A stretch of DNA of 64,000 bases, taken from the NCBI RefSeq assembly GCF_900129385.1, contig NZ_FQVO01000003.1, positions 62,001 through 126,000 of the forward strand. Direction: 5' to 3'. The translations under genes and the position numbers were made by a program. This stretch comes from Chryseobacterium takakiae (GTDB taxonomy: Bacteria; Bacteroidota; Bacteroidia; Flavobacteriales; Weeksellaceae). Shown here in pieces: positions 15,175 to 23,556 of this stretch. The notes below the pieces were generated by a model. The model did not search any database. It was not told the origin of the DNA and saw only the letters and a list, made by a program, of their open reading frames with translations. Position 1 is the first letter of the stretch. Each line of letters begins with the position of its first letter.

Positions 15175-15870
15175 ATGTTAGAAATTCTTTATCGCGACGA
15201 ACATCTTATTGCCATCAATAAACCCGCTGGATTATTGGTTCATAAATCTTTTTATTCCGGGGAAGCAGATACCTATGCGATTCAGGAGCTTAAAAAGCAG
15301 ATTGGGCAGAAAGTGTATCCGGTACATCGTTTAGACCGGAAAACTTCGGGTGTTCTGTTGTTTACTTTAGATAAAGAAATGCTTAAAACGATGAGCGATC
15401 TTTTTGCTGCAAGAGCTGTAGAGAAAAGGTATATTGCGATTCTGCGCGGTTGGGCTAAAGAAGAGGAGACCATCGATTATGATCTGATTAATGAAAATGA
15501 AGTAAAGCAAAATGCAATTACGCGATACCGCCGTTTACAGACTTCGGAAATCGATTTGCCTTTTCTAAAACATCAGACTTCCAGATATTGCCTGGTGGAG
15601 GCCATCCCTGAAACGGGAAGGTTTCACCAGTTGAGAAAGCATTTTAAACATATTTTACATCCCATTTTAGGATGCAGGAAACATGGTTGCAATAAACAGA
15701 ACAAATTGTGGGTTCAGACCTTTGGGATTAATAAAATGACACTTCATGCGCATCAGCTGATGTTTAATCATCCGCTTTCTAATGAAAAAATTACATTAAA
15801 TGCTGCAATAGATAAAGAATTCAAGATGGTAGGCGATATTCTGAATTTTGACTTGAGTGCTTACTCTTAA
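15175..15870 (+). CDS. truC: tRNA pseudouridine(65) synthase TruC-like (RluA family)
   Basis: 231 residues, short like TruC because there is no S4 domain. The catalytic motif VHRLDRKTSGVLLF (residues 43-56, Asp nucleophile) and the RFHQLRKHF segment are clear. The region HPILGCRKHGCNKQNKLW has the TruC pattern, except that the two usual Asp positions of HPI.GD..HGD are Cys. TruC converts U65 to pseudouridine in tRNA; a 23S rRNA target is the main alternative. ATG 15175 directly starts the RluA-type first strand (LEILYRDEHLIAINKPAG). Confidence 0.85.
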   Translation: MLEILYRDEHLIAINKPAGLLVHKSFYSGEADTYAIQELKKQIGQKVYPVHRLDRKTSGVLLFTLDKEMLKTMSDLFAARAVEKRYIAILRGWAKEEETIDYDLINENEVKQNAITRYRRLQTSEIDLPFLKHQTSRYCLVEAIPETGRFHQLRKHFKHILHPILGCRKHGCNKQNKLWVQTFGINKMTLHAHQLMFNHPLSNEKITLNAAIDKEFKMVGDILNFDLSAYS

Positions 15871-16198
15871 CATACACTTTGTCATTCTGGAAGGATCTAA
15901 ACAAAGTATTGATAATAATTTCAGTTCTATAGAATCACAAAATTGGGTTTATTTTCAGACTATTGAATAAGCGACTGCAACCTAGCCCCGATTGCAATGA
16001 AAATCCTTTTTGCAAAAAAGATTGCAATGGAAAGCGGGAAACAGCTTTTAAAATATTATCCTTCAATATTACAGGTATCTTACAGATTATGTTCATCTCT
16101 GTGTTATAGACGGTGTATATAATACATTTTTTTCATTCATATCATAGGTTAACAGATCATTAATTTTAAAATGAGTATTTTTGTAAAACTTTTTTTCA
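15871..16198. other. Intergenic region between truC and pyrD with a degenerate palindromic repeat
   Basis: This 328-base gap holds a repeat-like block at about 15976-16048: a CCTAGCCCCG word, then ATTGCAAT at 15991-15998 and again at 16021-16028, with ATCCTTTTT/AAAAAAGAT arms folding between them, and finally AAGCGGGAAACAGC. It looks like a decayed member of a family of intergenic palindromes. The remaining bases (16050-16198) are AT-rich and must contain the pyrD promoter, which I cannot place with confidence. Confidence 0.5.
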
Positions 16199-17236
16199 AT
16201 GTACAAATCGATTATTCGCCCGATTTTTTTCAAATTTGATCCTGAAGAAGTCCATCATTTTACTTTTTCAATGCTGAAAAACTTCGGATTTCTTACGAAA
16301 TTATTTTTCCCGAAACCTATTGCAGACAAACGCCTGGAAAGAGAAGTCTTCGGACTGAAATTTAAAAATCCTGTAGGTCTTGCTGCCGGTTTTGATAAAA
16401 ATGCGGTTTTGTTTAATGAGCTGGGAGATCTGGGTTTCGGATTTGTGGAAATCGGTACGGTTACCCCAAGAGCACAAGCCGGAAATCCAAAAAAAAGGCT
16501 TTTCCGTTTGATTGAAGACGGCGGAATCATCAACAGAATGGGCTTCAACAATGATGGTCTTGAAGAGGCTATTGAAAAGCTGAAAGGCAATAAAGGAAAA
16601 ATCATCATTGGCGGAAACATCGGAAAAAATACGGATACAGCGCCGGAAAACTATACCCGGGATTATCTGGAATGTTTTGAAGGCCTTCATCCTTATGTAG
16701 ATTATTTCGTATTGAATGTAAGCTGTCCGAACGTGGGAAGCCACGCCAAGCTGGAAGATGTGGAATATCTGAGAGAATTGATAACGGAAGTAAAAAAAAT
16801 CAATCAGTCTAAGGCGGTACAAAAACCGATCCTTTTGAAAATTGCTCCGGATCTTAATAACCATCAGCTAGACGAGATTATAGAACTGATCGCAGAAACA
16901 AAAATTGACGGAATTGTAGTTTCCAATACGTCTGTTAACAGAGAAGGACTGAAAACTTCTCCGGAAGTGCTGGCGCAGATTGGAAACGGCGGTCTCAGCG
17001 GAAAACCTATTCGTGAAAGAAGCACGAAAATGATTAAATATCTTTCCGACAAAAGCAACAGATCTTTCCCGATTATTGGAGTGGGCGGAATTCATTCTGC
17101 AAAAGATGCCTTGGAAAAACTGGATGCCGGAGCAACTTTGGTTCAGCTGTATACCGGTTTTATCTACGAGGGGCCGGAATTGATCAATGATATTAATAAG
17201 GAAATTTTAATGAGAGCAGGCAGAATTTCACGATAA
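16199..17236 (+). CDS. pyrD: Dihydroorotate dehydrogenase (quinone), class 2
   Basis: 345 residues. Class 2 enzymes sit on the inner face of the membrane and pass electrons from dihydroorotate to quinone in pyrimidine synthesis. The N-terminal membrane-associating helices ([20 protein letters not shown]) define class 2. [12 protein letters not shown] (residues 56-67), NRMGFNN (near 102), NVSCPNVG (near 174, base Ser) and the FMN phosphate site GVGGI (near 291) are all there. The ATG at 16199 is the family start. A bidirectional terminator separates it from the convergent DUF445 gene. Confidence 0.95.
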   Translation: MYKSIIRPIFFKFDPEEVHHFTFSMLKNFGFLTKLFFPKPIADKRLEREVFGLKFKNPVGLAAGFDKNAVLFNELGDLGFGFVEIGTVTPRAQAGNPKKRLFRLIEDGGIINRMGFNNDGLEEAIEKLKGNKGKIIIGGNIGKNTDTAPENYTRDYLECFEGLHPYVDYFVLNVSCPNVGSHAKLEDVEYLRELITEVKKINQSKAVQKPILLKIAPDLNNHQLDEIIELIAETKIDGIVVSNTSVNREGLKTSPEVLAQIGNGGLSGKPIRERSTKMIKYLSDKSNRSFPIIGVGGIHSAKDALEKLDAGATLVQLYTGFIYEGPELINDINKEILMRAGRISR

Positions 17237-17241
17237 AATAG

Positions 17242-17272
17242 AAAGAGAGTTTAAACTGAACTCTCTTTTTTT
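17242..17272. terminator. Bidirectional terminator between pyrD and the DUF445 gene
   Basis: A 10-bp stem (17242-17251 with 17259-17268, AAAGAGAGTT/AACTCTCTTT) with T runs on both strands. Confidence 0.8.
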
Positions 17273-17278
17273 AATATT

Positions 17279-18523
17279 TTAAAGGAAAAAATGCGCGATC
17301 GTGTAAATGATCAAACCTACCAGTCCGCCCACTAAAGTTCCGTTGACGCGGATGAACTGAAGGTCTTTCCCCACTTCCAGTTCCAGTTTTTCGCTGAGCT
17401 CTTTTCCCTGCCAGTTTCCAACAGTTGAACTGATAAGATTTCCAAACTGATGCGTATTTCTGAGAATATATTTGTAAGCCGTCACCCGAATCCATTCATC
17501 GATTTTATTCTGAAGATTTTCATCTGTTTTTAAATTTTCAGAAAATTCATTCAGGTTTTTAGAAATGTATTTTTTTAAAGATGATTCTTCTTCCTGAAGT
17601 TCGCTTTTCAAGGTGTTTTTGATGGAAATCCAGATATCATTGGAGTATTCGTTCAGCTTATCGCCTTTCAGGAGGTCATTTTTAATGTTTTTAAATTCTT
17701 CATCCCACTTCGGATCTTCTTTCAGATCAACAGAAAATTCCTGGATTTTTTGTGTGATCAACCCTCTGATTTCATGTTTCGGATCTTCTTCTATTTCCCT
17801 GAAAAAGTCTGATAGCCCGTTGGCGATTTTATCGGCAATTTTATTATCAACAAAAGAAGGAATAAAAGTATAGCTTCCTTTTTTTACCCGCTCTTTGATC
17901 ATTTCATCATTCTCAAGGATATAATTTTTGATTTGTGAAGAAAGATTGGTGACTATCCTCTGATGATCATTTTTCTCAATAATATAACTAATTCCGTTTC
18001 CTACGATTTTGTTGAGCTTGATATCATCGGTCATTTCCTGAACTTTTTTACTGATAAACAGGCTTACAGCATTATCATCAAGCTTATTTAAAATATCCAG
18101 AACGATATCTGAAAGATTTTTAATCAAAATATCCTGGTTTTTTTCTTTTGCCAGCCATTCTCCCACAAATCCGGAAATCTTCAGTTTCATTATATAAGGG
18201 CGGATATTCTGAGGGGAAAGAAAATTGCTCACCACAAAACTTCCCAGATTATCTCCCAGTTTCTGCTTGCTGTTTTCAATAAGGTTGGTATGAGGAATGG
18301 GTAATCCCAACGGATGACGAAAAAGAGCGGTAACAGCAAACCAATCGGCGAGAGCGCCTACCATTGCTGCTTCAGAAAAAGCGCGTACGTAACCTACCCA
18401 GTGAGATTCTACATTTTTCTGGAGGAGAGTTGTTGCGATAAACAGGACTGTCATTAAAAGGAATAATCCTGTGGCAAATGCTTTGTATTTTCTTAACTGT
18501 TTTCTTTTAGCCTCATCATTCAT
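17279..18523 (-). CDS. DUF445 family membrane protein
   Basis: 414 residues from ATG 18521-18523. One membrane segment lies near the N-terminus (residues 12-32, FATGLFLLMTVLFIATTLL), followed by the DUF445 hallmark AFSEAAMVGALADWFAVTALFRHPLG (around 47-72). A long, strongly charged helical and probably coiled-coil stretch follows, and a last membrane segment sits at the C-terminus (VGGLVGLIIYTIAHFFL). The family has no settled function; spores and filamentous bacteria use it in envelope assembly. Convergent with pyrD. Confidence 0.88.
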   Translation of the reverse strand: MNDEAKRKQLRKYKAFATGLFLLMTVLFIATTLLQKNVESHWVGYVRAFSEAAMVGALADWFAVTALFRHPLGLPIPHTNLIENSKQKLGDNLGSFVVSNFLSPQNIRPYIMKLKISGFVGEWLAKEKNQDILIKNLSDIVLDILNKLDDNAVSLFISKKVQEMTDDIKLNKIVGNGISYIIEKNDHQRIVTNLSSQIKNYILENDEMIKERVKKGSYTFIPSFVDNKIADKIANGLSDFFREIEEDPKHEIRGLITQKIQEFSVDLKEDPKWDEEFKNIKNDLLKGDKLNEYSNDIWISIKNTLKSELQEEESSLKKYISKNLNEFSENLKTDENLQNKIDEWIRVTAYKYILRNTHQFGNLISSTVGNWQGKELSEKLELEVGKDLQFIRVNGTLVGGLVGLIIYTIAHFFL

Positions 18524-18726
18524 ATGCTCAAATTTAGTACATTTGGTATATATTTTTTACCACAAAAGTCACAAAGAATTTACAAGATAGGTAAACTCTA
18601 ATATTCTACTAAAAAGCACACATTAGATTTTACAACGTGAACTTTTTACCAGGATCAATTTAAGCTTAAACTTTTATGACTGTTGTGGTTAATTTTTATT
18701 TAACTAAATCTTTTAAAGTAAATCTT

Positions 18727-19170
18727 ATGCAAAACGAAGCAAAAAACAATCCATACTACTCACGAACAGACAGAACAGCGGTGAATATTTCCAACGAAGA
18801 ATGGAAAAAAATACTTTCGCCGGAACTGTACGCCGTAGCAAGAGAAGCGGCAACCGAAAGGGCCTTTACCGGAAAATACAATGAATTTGATGAATTGGGA
18901 GAGTATTTCTGTGCCGTATGCGGAAATCATCTGTTCAGGTCTACTGAAAAATTTTCCAGCAGCTGCGGCTGGCCAAGCTTTTTTGAAGCAGATAAAGAAG
19001 GCGTTTATTATAAAAGGGATTTAACGTACGGAATGGATAGGGTAGAAGTGCTTTGTAAAAGATGTGATTCCCACCTTGGGCATGTTTTTGATGATGGCCC
19101 GAAACCGACAGGATTAAGATACTGCATGAATTCCGTAAGCCTGGAATTTGTTCCCGATGAGCATATATAA
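18727..19170 (+). CDS. msrB: Peptide-methionine (R)-S-oxide reductase
   Basis: 147 residues from ATG 18727 (MQNEAKNNPYY); the frame opens at ATG 18676, whose extra 17 residues are unlike the family. MsrB reduces methionine-R-sulfoxide in oxidised proteins. Two CxxC zinc pairs (CAVC near 62, CKRC near 111), the SSCGWPSF substrate loop and the catalytic Cys in RYCMNSVSL near 134 are present. No signal peptide at the chosen start, so cytoplasmic. It stands alone, divergent from the DUF445 gene. Confidence 0.9.
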   Translation: MQNEAKNNPYYSRTDRTAVNISNEEWKKILSPELYAVAREAATERAFTGKYNEFDELGEYFCAVCGNHLFRSTEKFSSSCGWPSFFEADKEGVYYKRDLTYGMDRVEVLCKRCDSHLGHVFDDGPKPTGLRYCMNSVSLEFVPDEHI

Positions 19171-19298
19171 AATAGGTTTTATTCACAAAATCAGGAAGTT
19201 AAAGTTTCTTAAATTTGAGTTAAATTAGTAGAGTTATTCTTTCAGATAAGGATGTTTTTATACATTTGCTGACTCAATTGGATTTAACATAATATTGA

Positions 19299-20063
19299 AT
19301 GAAAGGATTTTATAGCTTATTAAGTATTGTTTACATGGTCACTACTTCATTCTACTTGTCGCCGGAAAAAAAAGTGACAAAGAATGAAATCAGTACAAAA
19401 AAGATTGAAAAAGCAGCCGATAAAAAATCGGAGAGCACCACAGTGAAAACAGTATCATCCTCAGCAGAGTTATACAAGTCTATCGCATTTGAACCGGGAC
19501 ATGAACTTAACGAAGAAGTTTTCTTCAAAGCCTTAACAGGGTTTGAGAATTTGAAGAAAGCTGGTTTGCTTAATCAGGATTCGCATTTACTTACCGTATG
19601 CGATTTTTCCATGTCCTCCAATACGAAAAGGCTTTGGGTAATTGATATGAATGAGGGGAAAGTACTGTTCAACTCACTGGTAGCACACGGTAAAAATACC
19701 GGAGAAGAGTTTGCCACCAATTTTTCAAATACCGAAAGCTCGCTTCAGAGCAGCTTAGGTTTTTATATTACGGATGCAACGTACAACGGGGACAACGGAT
19801 TTTCCCTGAGATTACTGGGAATGGATAAAGGGTTTAATGATGCGGCTTACAGAAGAGCAATCGTAATGCACGGAGCGGATTATGTAAGTGAAGAATTTGC
19901 AGCAATGCACAAGAGAATCGGGAGAAGCTGGGGCTGCCCGGCGGTACCGAGAGATCTTACCCAGCCGATTATCAATACGATCAAAGGAAGAAACCTTCTG
20001 TTTATCTATTATCCTGACCAGAATTATCTTTCCAAATCGGAATGGCTGAAAACATCAGTGTAA
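19299..20063 (+). CDS. Murein L,D-transpeptidase catalytic-domain family protein
   Basis: 254 residues. N-terminal signal or membrane segment (residues 4-20), then a Lys/Ser-rich linker to about 55. The C-terminal two thirds match the YkuD-like family of L,D-transpeptidases: IVMHGADYV with the His near 189 and RSWGCPAVP with the catalytic Cys near 209. These enzymes form 3-3 crosslinks or link proteins to peptidoglycan in the periplasm. The stop codon is followed at once by the ATG of the cupin gene (20064), so the two are translated as a pair. Confidence 0.85.
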   Translation: MKGFYSLLSIVYMVTTSFYLSPEKKVTKNEISTKKIEKAADKKSESTTVKTVSSSAELYKSIAFEPGHELNEEVFFKALTGFENLKKAGLLNQDSHLLTVCDFSMSSNTKRLWVIDMNEGKVLFNSLVAHGKNTGEEFATNFSNTESSLQSSLGFYITDATYNGDNGFSLRLLGMDKGFNDAAYRRAIVMHGADYVSEEFAAMHKRIGRSWGCPAVPRDLTQPIINTIKGRNLLFIYYPDQNYLSKSEWLKTSV

Positions 20064-20444
20064 ATGAATGAAACACCGGAATTTATTCCAGCAATACGAT
20101 TAATGAATACTCCTGACGGTAGAAGTACTTTCGAAACGGGAAAGCTTCCTGTTCTGAAAACAATCAGTACCTCTTCTTTTCGCATCAGCAATACCGTTGA
20201 AGAATGGGAAAAATCTGATCATCCCGCACCAAGAAAACAATATGTGGTAACGGTGAAAGGGAAAATCAGGTTTAAAGTGAGCAGTGGAAAAACATTTCTT
20301 ATTGAACCCGGAATTATTCTTTTAGCAGAAGATGTAGAAGGAAAAGGGCACAGCTGGGAATTTGAAGAAGGAGAAACATGGGAACGGCTTTATATTCCTA
20401 TTCCTGATCACGGGGAAAGTTTTTTTATCCCTGATTATAAGTAA
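20064..20444 (+). CDS. Cupin-domain protein
   Basis: 126 residues; its ATG follows the L,D-transpeptidase stop without a gap. The double-stranded beta-helix pattern is visible: YVVTVKGKIRFKVSSGKTFLIEPGIILLAED followed by GHSWEFEEGETWERLYIPIP. Only one likely metal His remains (GHSW), so metal binding is uncertain. Function unknown; small cytoplasmic cupins are often sensors or isomerases. A strong terminator ends the pair. Confidence 0.75.
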   Translation: MNETPEFIPAIRLMNTPDGRSTFETGKLPVLKTISTSSFRISNTVEEWEKSDHPAPRKQYVVTVKGKIRFKVSSGKTFLIEPGIILLAEDVEGKGHSWEFEEGETWERLYIPIPDHGESFFIPDYK

Positions 20445-20465
20445 ATATTTTAATTGATTAAATAC

Positions 20466-20500
20466 AAATAGGCTGTTCTTTTTGGGACAGCCTATTTTGT
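20466..20500. terminator. Terminator between the cupin gene and fabF
   Basis: A perfect 11-bp stem (20466-20476 with 20487-20497, AAATAGGCTGT/ACAGCCTATTT) between convergent genes, usable by both. Confidence 0.85.
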
Positions 20501-20517
20501 GCTTTGAAGAAATCTTG

Positions 20518-21759
20518 TTATGAAAATTTCTTGAAAATCAATGTCGCATTATGGCCTCCGAACCCGAAGGCATTACTCAACGCATAATTGATGGTTTTCT
20601 CTTTAGCTTCGCCAAAAACAATATTGATATCTTTAGGAATATTTTCGTCAATGGAATGAAGGTTAATGGTAGGCGGAATAATTCCTGTCTCAATAGCTTT
20701 TATGGAAAGAATCGCTTCAGCTGCCCCTGCAGCACCCAGCAAATGGCCGGTCATTGATTTTGTGGCACTGATATCCAGGTTTTTACTTCCTTTAAACAAT
20801 TTGTTTATTCCGTTGAGTTCCACCAAATCACCCATTGGAGTGGAGGTTGCGTGAGGGTTAATATAACCAATATCTTCCGTATTAATTTCTGCTTCTTTTA
20901 ATGCCAACTGCATTGCCTTTATAGCTCCGACACCGTCCGGATGAGGTGCGGTCATGTGATACGCATCTGCAGTCATGGCTGCCCCTACCAATTCTGCGTA
21001 GATTTTTGCGCCTCTTGCTTTTGCATGCTCGTATTCTTCAAGGATTAAAGCACCTGCACCTTCTCCCATCACAAAGCCGTCTCTGTCTGCATCGTAAGGC
21101 CGGCTTGCCGTAGCAAAATCATTATTTCTTGTAGACATCGCTTTCATAATGGAAAATCCTCCGATGGAAGCCGGCGTAATGGCCGCTTCAGAACCTCCGC
21201 TTACAATAACTTTTGCCTTTCCGAGCCTGATATAATTGAAAGCATCCATCAATGCCGTATTTCCCGTGGCGCATGCTGAAATCGTTGTATAGTTGATTCC
21301 CTGTAGCCCGAACTTCATGGAGATCATCCCTGAAGCCATATTGGCAATGAACTTCGGAACGAAAAAAGGATTAAATCTTGGAGTACCATCCCCTTTTGTA
21401 AATTCCATCACTTCGCTTTCAAACGTCCACATTCCGCCCTGGCCGGTTCCCCAGATCACGCCAGTATCAAATGGATCCATATTTTCCAGCTCCAGCCCGG
21501 AATCTTTTAGCGCTTCGGCTGTTGAATACATGGCATATTGTGAAAAAAGATCACTCCTTTTAATTTCATTGTGGGTTAAATGCGCTTTCGGATCAAAGTT
21601 TTTCACTTCGCAGGCAAAATGCACTTTGAATTTTTCCGTATTAAAATGGGTAATTGTGTTGGCTCCGCTTACTCCGTTAATGCTGTTTTCCCAAAATTCT
21701 CCGACGTTGTTTCCCAAAGGTGTTACCGCGCCGAGACCTGTAATGACCACTCTTTTCAT
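20518..21759 (-). CDS. fabF: Beta-ketoacyl-ACP synthase II
   Basis: 413 residues from ATG 21757-21759 (MKRVVITGLGAVTPLG), the standard FabF start; the frame stays open 46 codons upstream but that part is not family sequence. FabF extends acyl-ACP chains in fatty-acid synthesis. The Cys-His-His triad is visible: TISACATGNTA (Cys near 163), NPHATSTPMGD (His near 303) and KSMTGHLLGAAG (His near 340); the glycine-rich end NAFGFGGHNA is also present. Not next to other fab genes; upstream lies a thioesterase and a TetR regulator in the same direction. Confidence 0.95.
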   Translation of the reverse strand: MKRVVITGLGAVTPLGNNVGEFWENSINGVSGANTITHFNTEKFKVHFACEVKNFDPKAHLTHNEIKRSDLFSQYAMYSTAEALKDSGLELENMDPFDTGVIWGTGQGGMWTFESEVMEFTKGDGTPRFNPFFVPKFIANMASGMISMKFGLQGINYTTISACATGNTALMDAFNYIRLGKAKVIVSGGSEAAITPASIGGFSIMKAMSTRNNDFATASRPYDADRDGFVMGEGAGALILEEYEHAKARGAKIYAELVGAAMTADAYHMTAPHPDGVGAIKAMQLALKEAEINTEDIGYINPHATSTPMGDLVELNGINKLFKGSKNLDISATKSMTGHLLGAAGAAEAILSIKAIETGIIPPTINLHSIDENIPKDINIVFGEAKEKTINYALSNAFGFGGHNATLIFKKFS

Positions 21760-21814
21760 AAGTACATATTTATCTTTTATTTGATCTGTATCATCAATGT
21801 ATAAAGGATGATTT

Positions 21815-22240
21815 TTAATTGTTGATTTTGAATAAATTGGAGGTTCCTCTTGCAATAAGGCGTGTTTTGTCTCCATTCCAGATTTCACACTGGGCATTTA
21901 CAAATTGCTTTCCTCTTTTAATAATTTTAGTTTCTGCCACAATACTATCATTTTCTTTGGCAGTGGAAAAATAATCGATGGTGTTATTCACTGTTACGAT
22001 AAAACTTTTTTCGTTTAGAGAAAACATTGTGGCTCCGATAATATCATCCATTATTGCAGCGGTAACTCCACCGTGAAGATTTCCCATCGGATTGAGCCAT
22101 TCTTCTCTTACGGTGTATTGAAATTCTATCTGGCCTTCTTCTGCGGAAATTACTATGGGATTCAGCCATCTCATAAAAGGGGAGGGTGATGCCGTAAATT
22201 CTTTTCCGATGAAAGATTGGAGGATCTTTAGTTTATCCAT
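21815..22240 (-). CDS. PaaI-family hotdog thioesterase
   Basis: 141 residues, a single hotdog domain. The PaaI signature NPMGNLHGGVTAAIMDDIIG (residues 51-70) carries the usual Gly-rich turn and Asp. Such enzymes hydrolyse acyl- or aryl-CoA thioesters in the cytoplasm. The gene follows the TetR gene by five bases, so the regulator very probably controls it; fabF follows downstream on the same strand. A fatty-acyl substrate is inference from that neighbourhood. Confidence 0.83.
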   Translation of the reverse strand: MDKLKILQSFIGKEFTASPSPFMRWLNPIVISAEEGQIEFQYTVREEWLNPMGNLHGGVTAAIMDDIIGATMFSLNEKSFIVTVNNTIDYFSTAKENDSIVAETKIIKRGKQFVNAQCEIWNGDKTRLIARGTSNLFKINN

Positions 22241-22245
22241 ATATT

Positions 22246-22851
22246 TTATGTGATATTTTGCTTTAATTCTTCGTTAATGATCATGAGAATTCTGTCTAAA
22301 GCCTGGTTTAAAAATTTTTCTTCTCCTGTTGTTTTGGATAATAAAATTCCGCCTTCAATCAGCATGATAAAAAGGGATGCGTATTCTTCGGCATCAGCAT
22401 TGGCTGACAACTCTCTGTTTTTCTGACCTTCTACAATTACTTGAGAAATTTTAGAAATCCATTCCTGGAAAGAGATGGTAACCTGCCTTTTAAGTAAAGG
22501 AGAAGTGTCATCCGCTTCGGTAGCGGCATTCATCAGCGGGCAGCCTCCATTTAAAAATACAGACGGCCAGTTTTTTCTGTAGAATGCAACAAAGGCATGC
22601 AGTTTATCTAAGGTTGTAGGAAACTCATCACCAAAAGACCGGGACATGCTTTGCTTTAAAAGTTGGGCGTTGTATTTGTAGACTTCCAGTGCGACCTGAT
22701 CTTTATTTTCAAAATTTCCGTAAATGCTTCCTTTTGTTAGTCCGGTAGCTTCTGTAATGTCTGAAAGTGATGTAGCAGTATATCCTTTAGTGTTAAAAAG
22801 AGATGCCGTTTTTTCAATGATGAACTGTCTTGTTTTTTCAGCTTTAGACAT
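22246..22851 (-). CDS. TetR/AcrR family transcriptional regulator
   Basis: 201 residues. The N-terminal HTH is canonical: TSLSDITEATGLTKGSIYGNFENKDQVALEV (residues 27-57). The ligand domain carries WPSVFLNGGCPLMNAATEADD, a sequence typical of the TetR_C_16/NemR-like branch, where Cys may sense electrophiles. A perfect palindrome over its promoter suggests autorepression, with the thioesterase gene in the same operon. The effector is unknown. Confidence 0.9.
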   Translation of the reverse strand: MSKAEKTRQFIIEKTASLFNTKGYTATSLSDITEATGLTKGSIYGNFENKDQVALEVYKYNAQLLKQSMSRSFGDEFPTTLDKLHAFVAFYRKNWPSVFLNGGCPLMNAATEADDTSPLLKRQVTISFQEWISKISQVIVEGQKNRELSANADAEEYASLFIMLIEGGILLSKTTGEEKFLNQALDRILMIINEELKQNIT

Positions 22852-22867
22852 ATAGAGTTAAAAATTT

Positions 22868-22903
22868 CTACAAATATACAAAATATACCGATTGGTATAT
22901 TTT
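22868..22903 (-). promoter_or_regulatory. TetR promoter with palindromic operator
   Basis: The perfect palindrome AAAATATACC-GATT-GGTATATTTT occupies 22880-22903, the size and style of a TetR-family operator. On the minus strand a TATATTTG -7 box (about 22868-22875) lies just downstream, so repressor binding would cover the promoter. Confidence 0.8.
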
Positions 22904-22964
22904 ATTTTTAAAATTTTATCTGTTTTAATTGCTGAGAATGTAAGTGGTTTCATTGTTATATTTT

Positions 22965-23012
22965 GGCTAAAGCCGTATGATTTTTTAAAACAAAAGCGGG
23001 CTTTAGCCCGCT
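22965..23012. repeat. Palindromic intergenic repeat, copy 1 (GGCTAAAGCC type)
   Basis: GGCTAAAGCC at 22965-22974 and the inverse GGCTTTAGCC at 22999-23008, the latter inside a small perfect hairpin AGCGGGCT/AGCCCGCT (22995-23012). A related unit is at 31403-31450. It may also end transcription of the osmC gene's neighbourhood, but there is no strong T run. Confidence 0.65.
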
Positions 23013-23047
23013 CCTATTGATTTAAACAAGATTAATGTGATGCTTTT

Positions 23048-23467
23048 TTAGTTTTCCAAAGTAGCATTCAAAGTAATTTCAAAATTAAATGCCGCACTTA
23101 CGGGACATCCTTCTTCTGCAATTTTAGCGTATTTCTGAAATTCTTCTTCTGAAATTCCCGGAACTTTTGCCGTTAAGGTAAGCTCTGATTTTGTAATTTT
23201 CCCTACACTTGGATCAAGAGTAATTACAGAAGTTGTTTTTAATTCTTCCGGCGTAAATCCTGCCTGGGAAAGCTCTGCACTCAATTTCATGGTGAAACAT
23301 CCTGCATGGGCTGCAGCCAGCAATTCTTCAGGGTTTGTTCCCACCCCGTCTGCGAATCTGCTGTTGAATGAATACTGAGTCTGGTTTAGCGTTGTGCTTT
23401 GAGTAGTTAAATGTCCGTTACCTTCTTTGATGTTACCGTTCCAAACGGCTGTTGCATTACGTCTCAT
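23048..23467 (-). CDS. OsmC-family peroxiredoxin
   Basis: 139 residues. OsmC/Ohr proteins reduce organic hydroperoxides with two Cys. Both are present: AAHAGCFTMKLSAEL (Cys near 57) and AEEGCPVSAAF (Cys near 122), along with the NPEELLAAAHA helix. The length and the EEGCPVS form suit the OsmC rather than the Ohr branch. Cytoplasmic; no operon partner is evident. An AraC-type regulator lies upstream on the same strand. Confidence 0.9.
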   Translation of the reverse strand: MRRNATAVWNGNIKEGNGHLTTQSTTLNQTQYSFNSRFADGVGTNPEELLAAAHAGCFTMKLSAELSQAGFTPEELKTTSVITLDPSVGKITKSELTLTAKVPGISEEEFQKYAKIAEEGCPVSAAFNFEITLNATLEN

Positions 23468-23556
23468 AATACTTTAATTTTTTTGTTGTTAGTATTGTTG
23501 TTTTTGATGTTACAAAGATATGCTGAGTTTCTGTCTGAGTAAATAGATAAAAGGAT

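Noticed and set aside
16301..16864. Minus-strand open frame of 187 codons inside pyrD
   Set aside because: Exact antisense of the conserved PyrD core.
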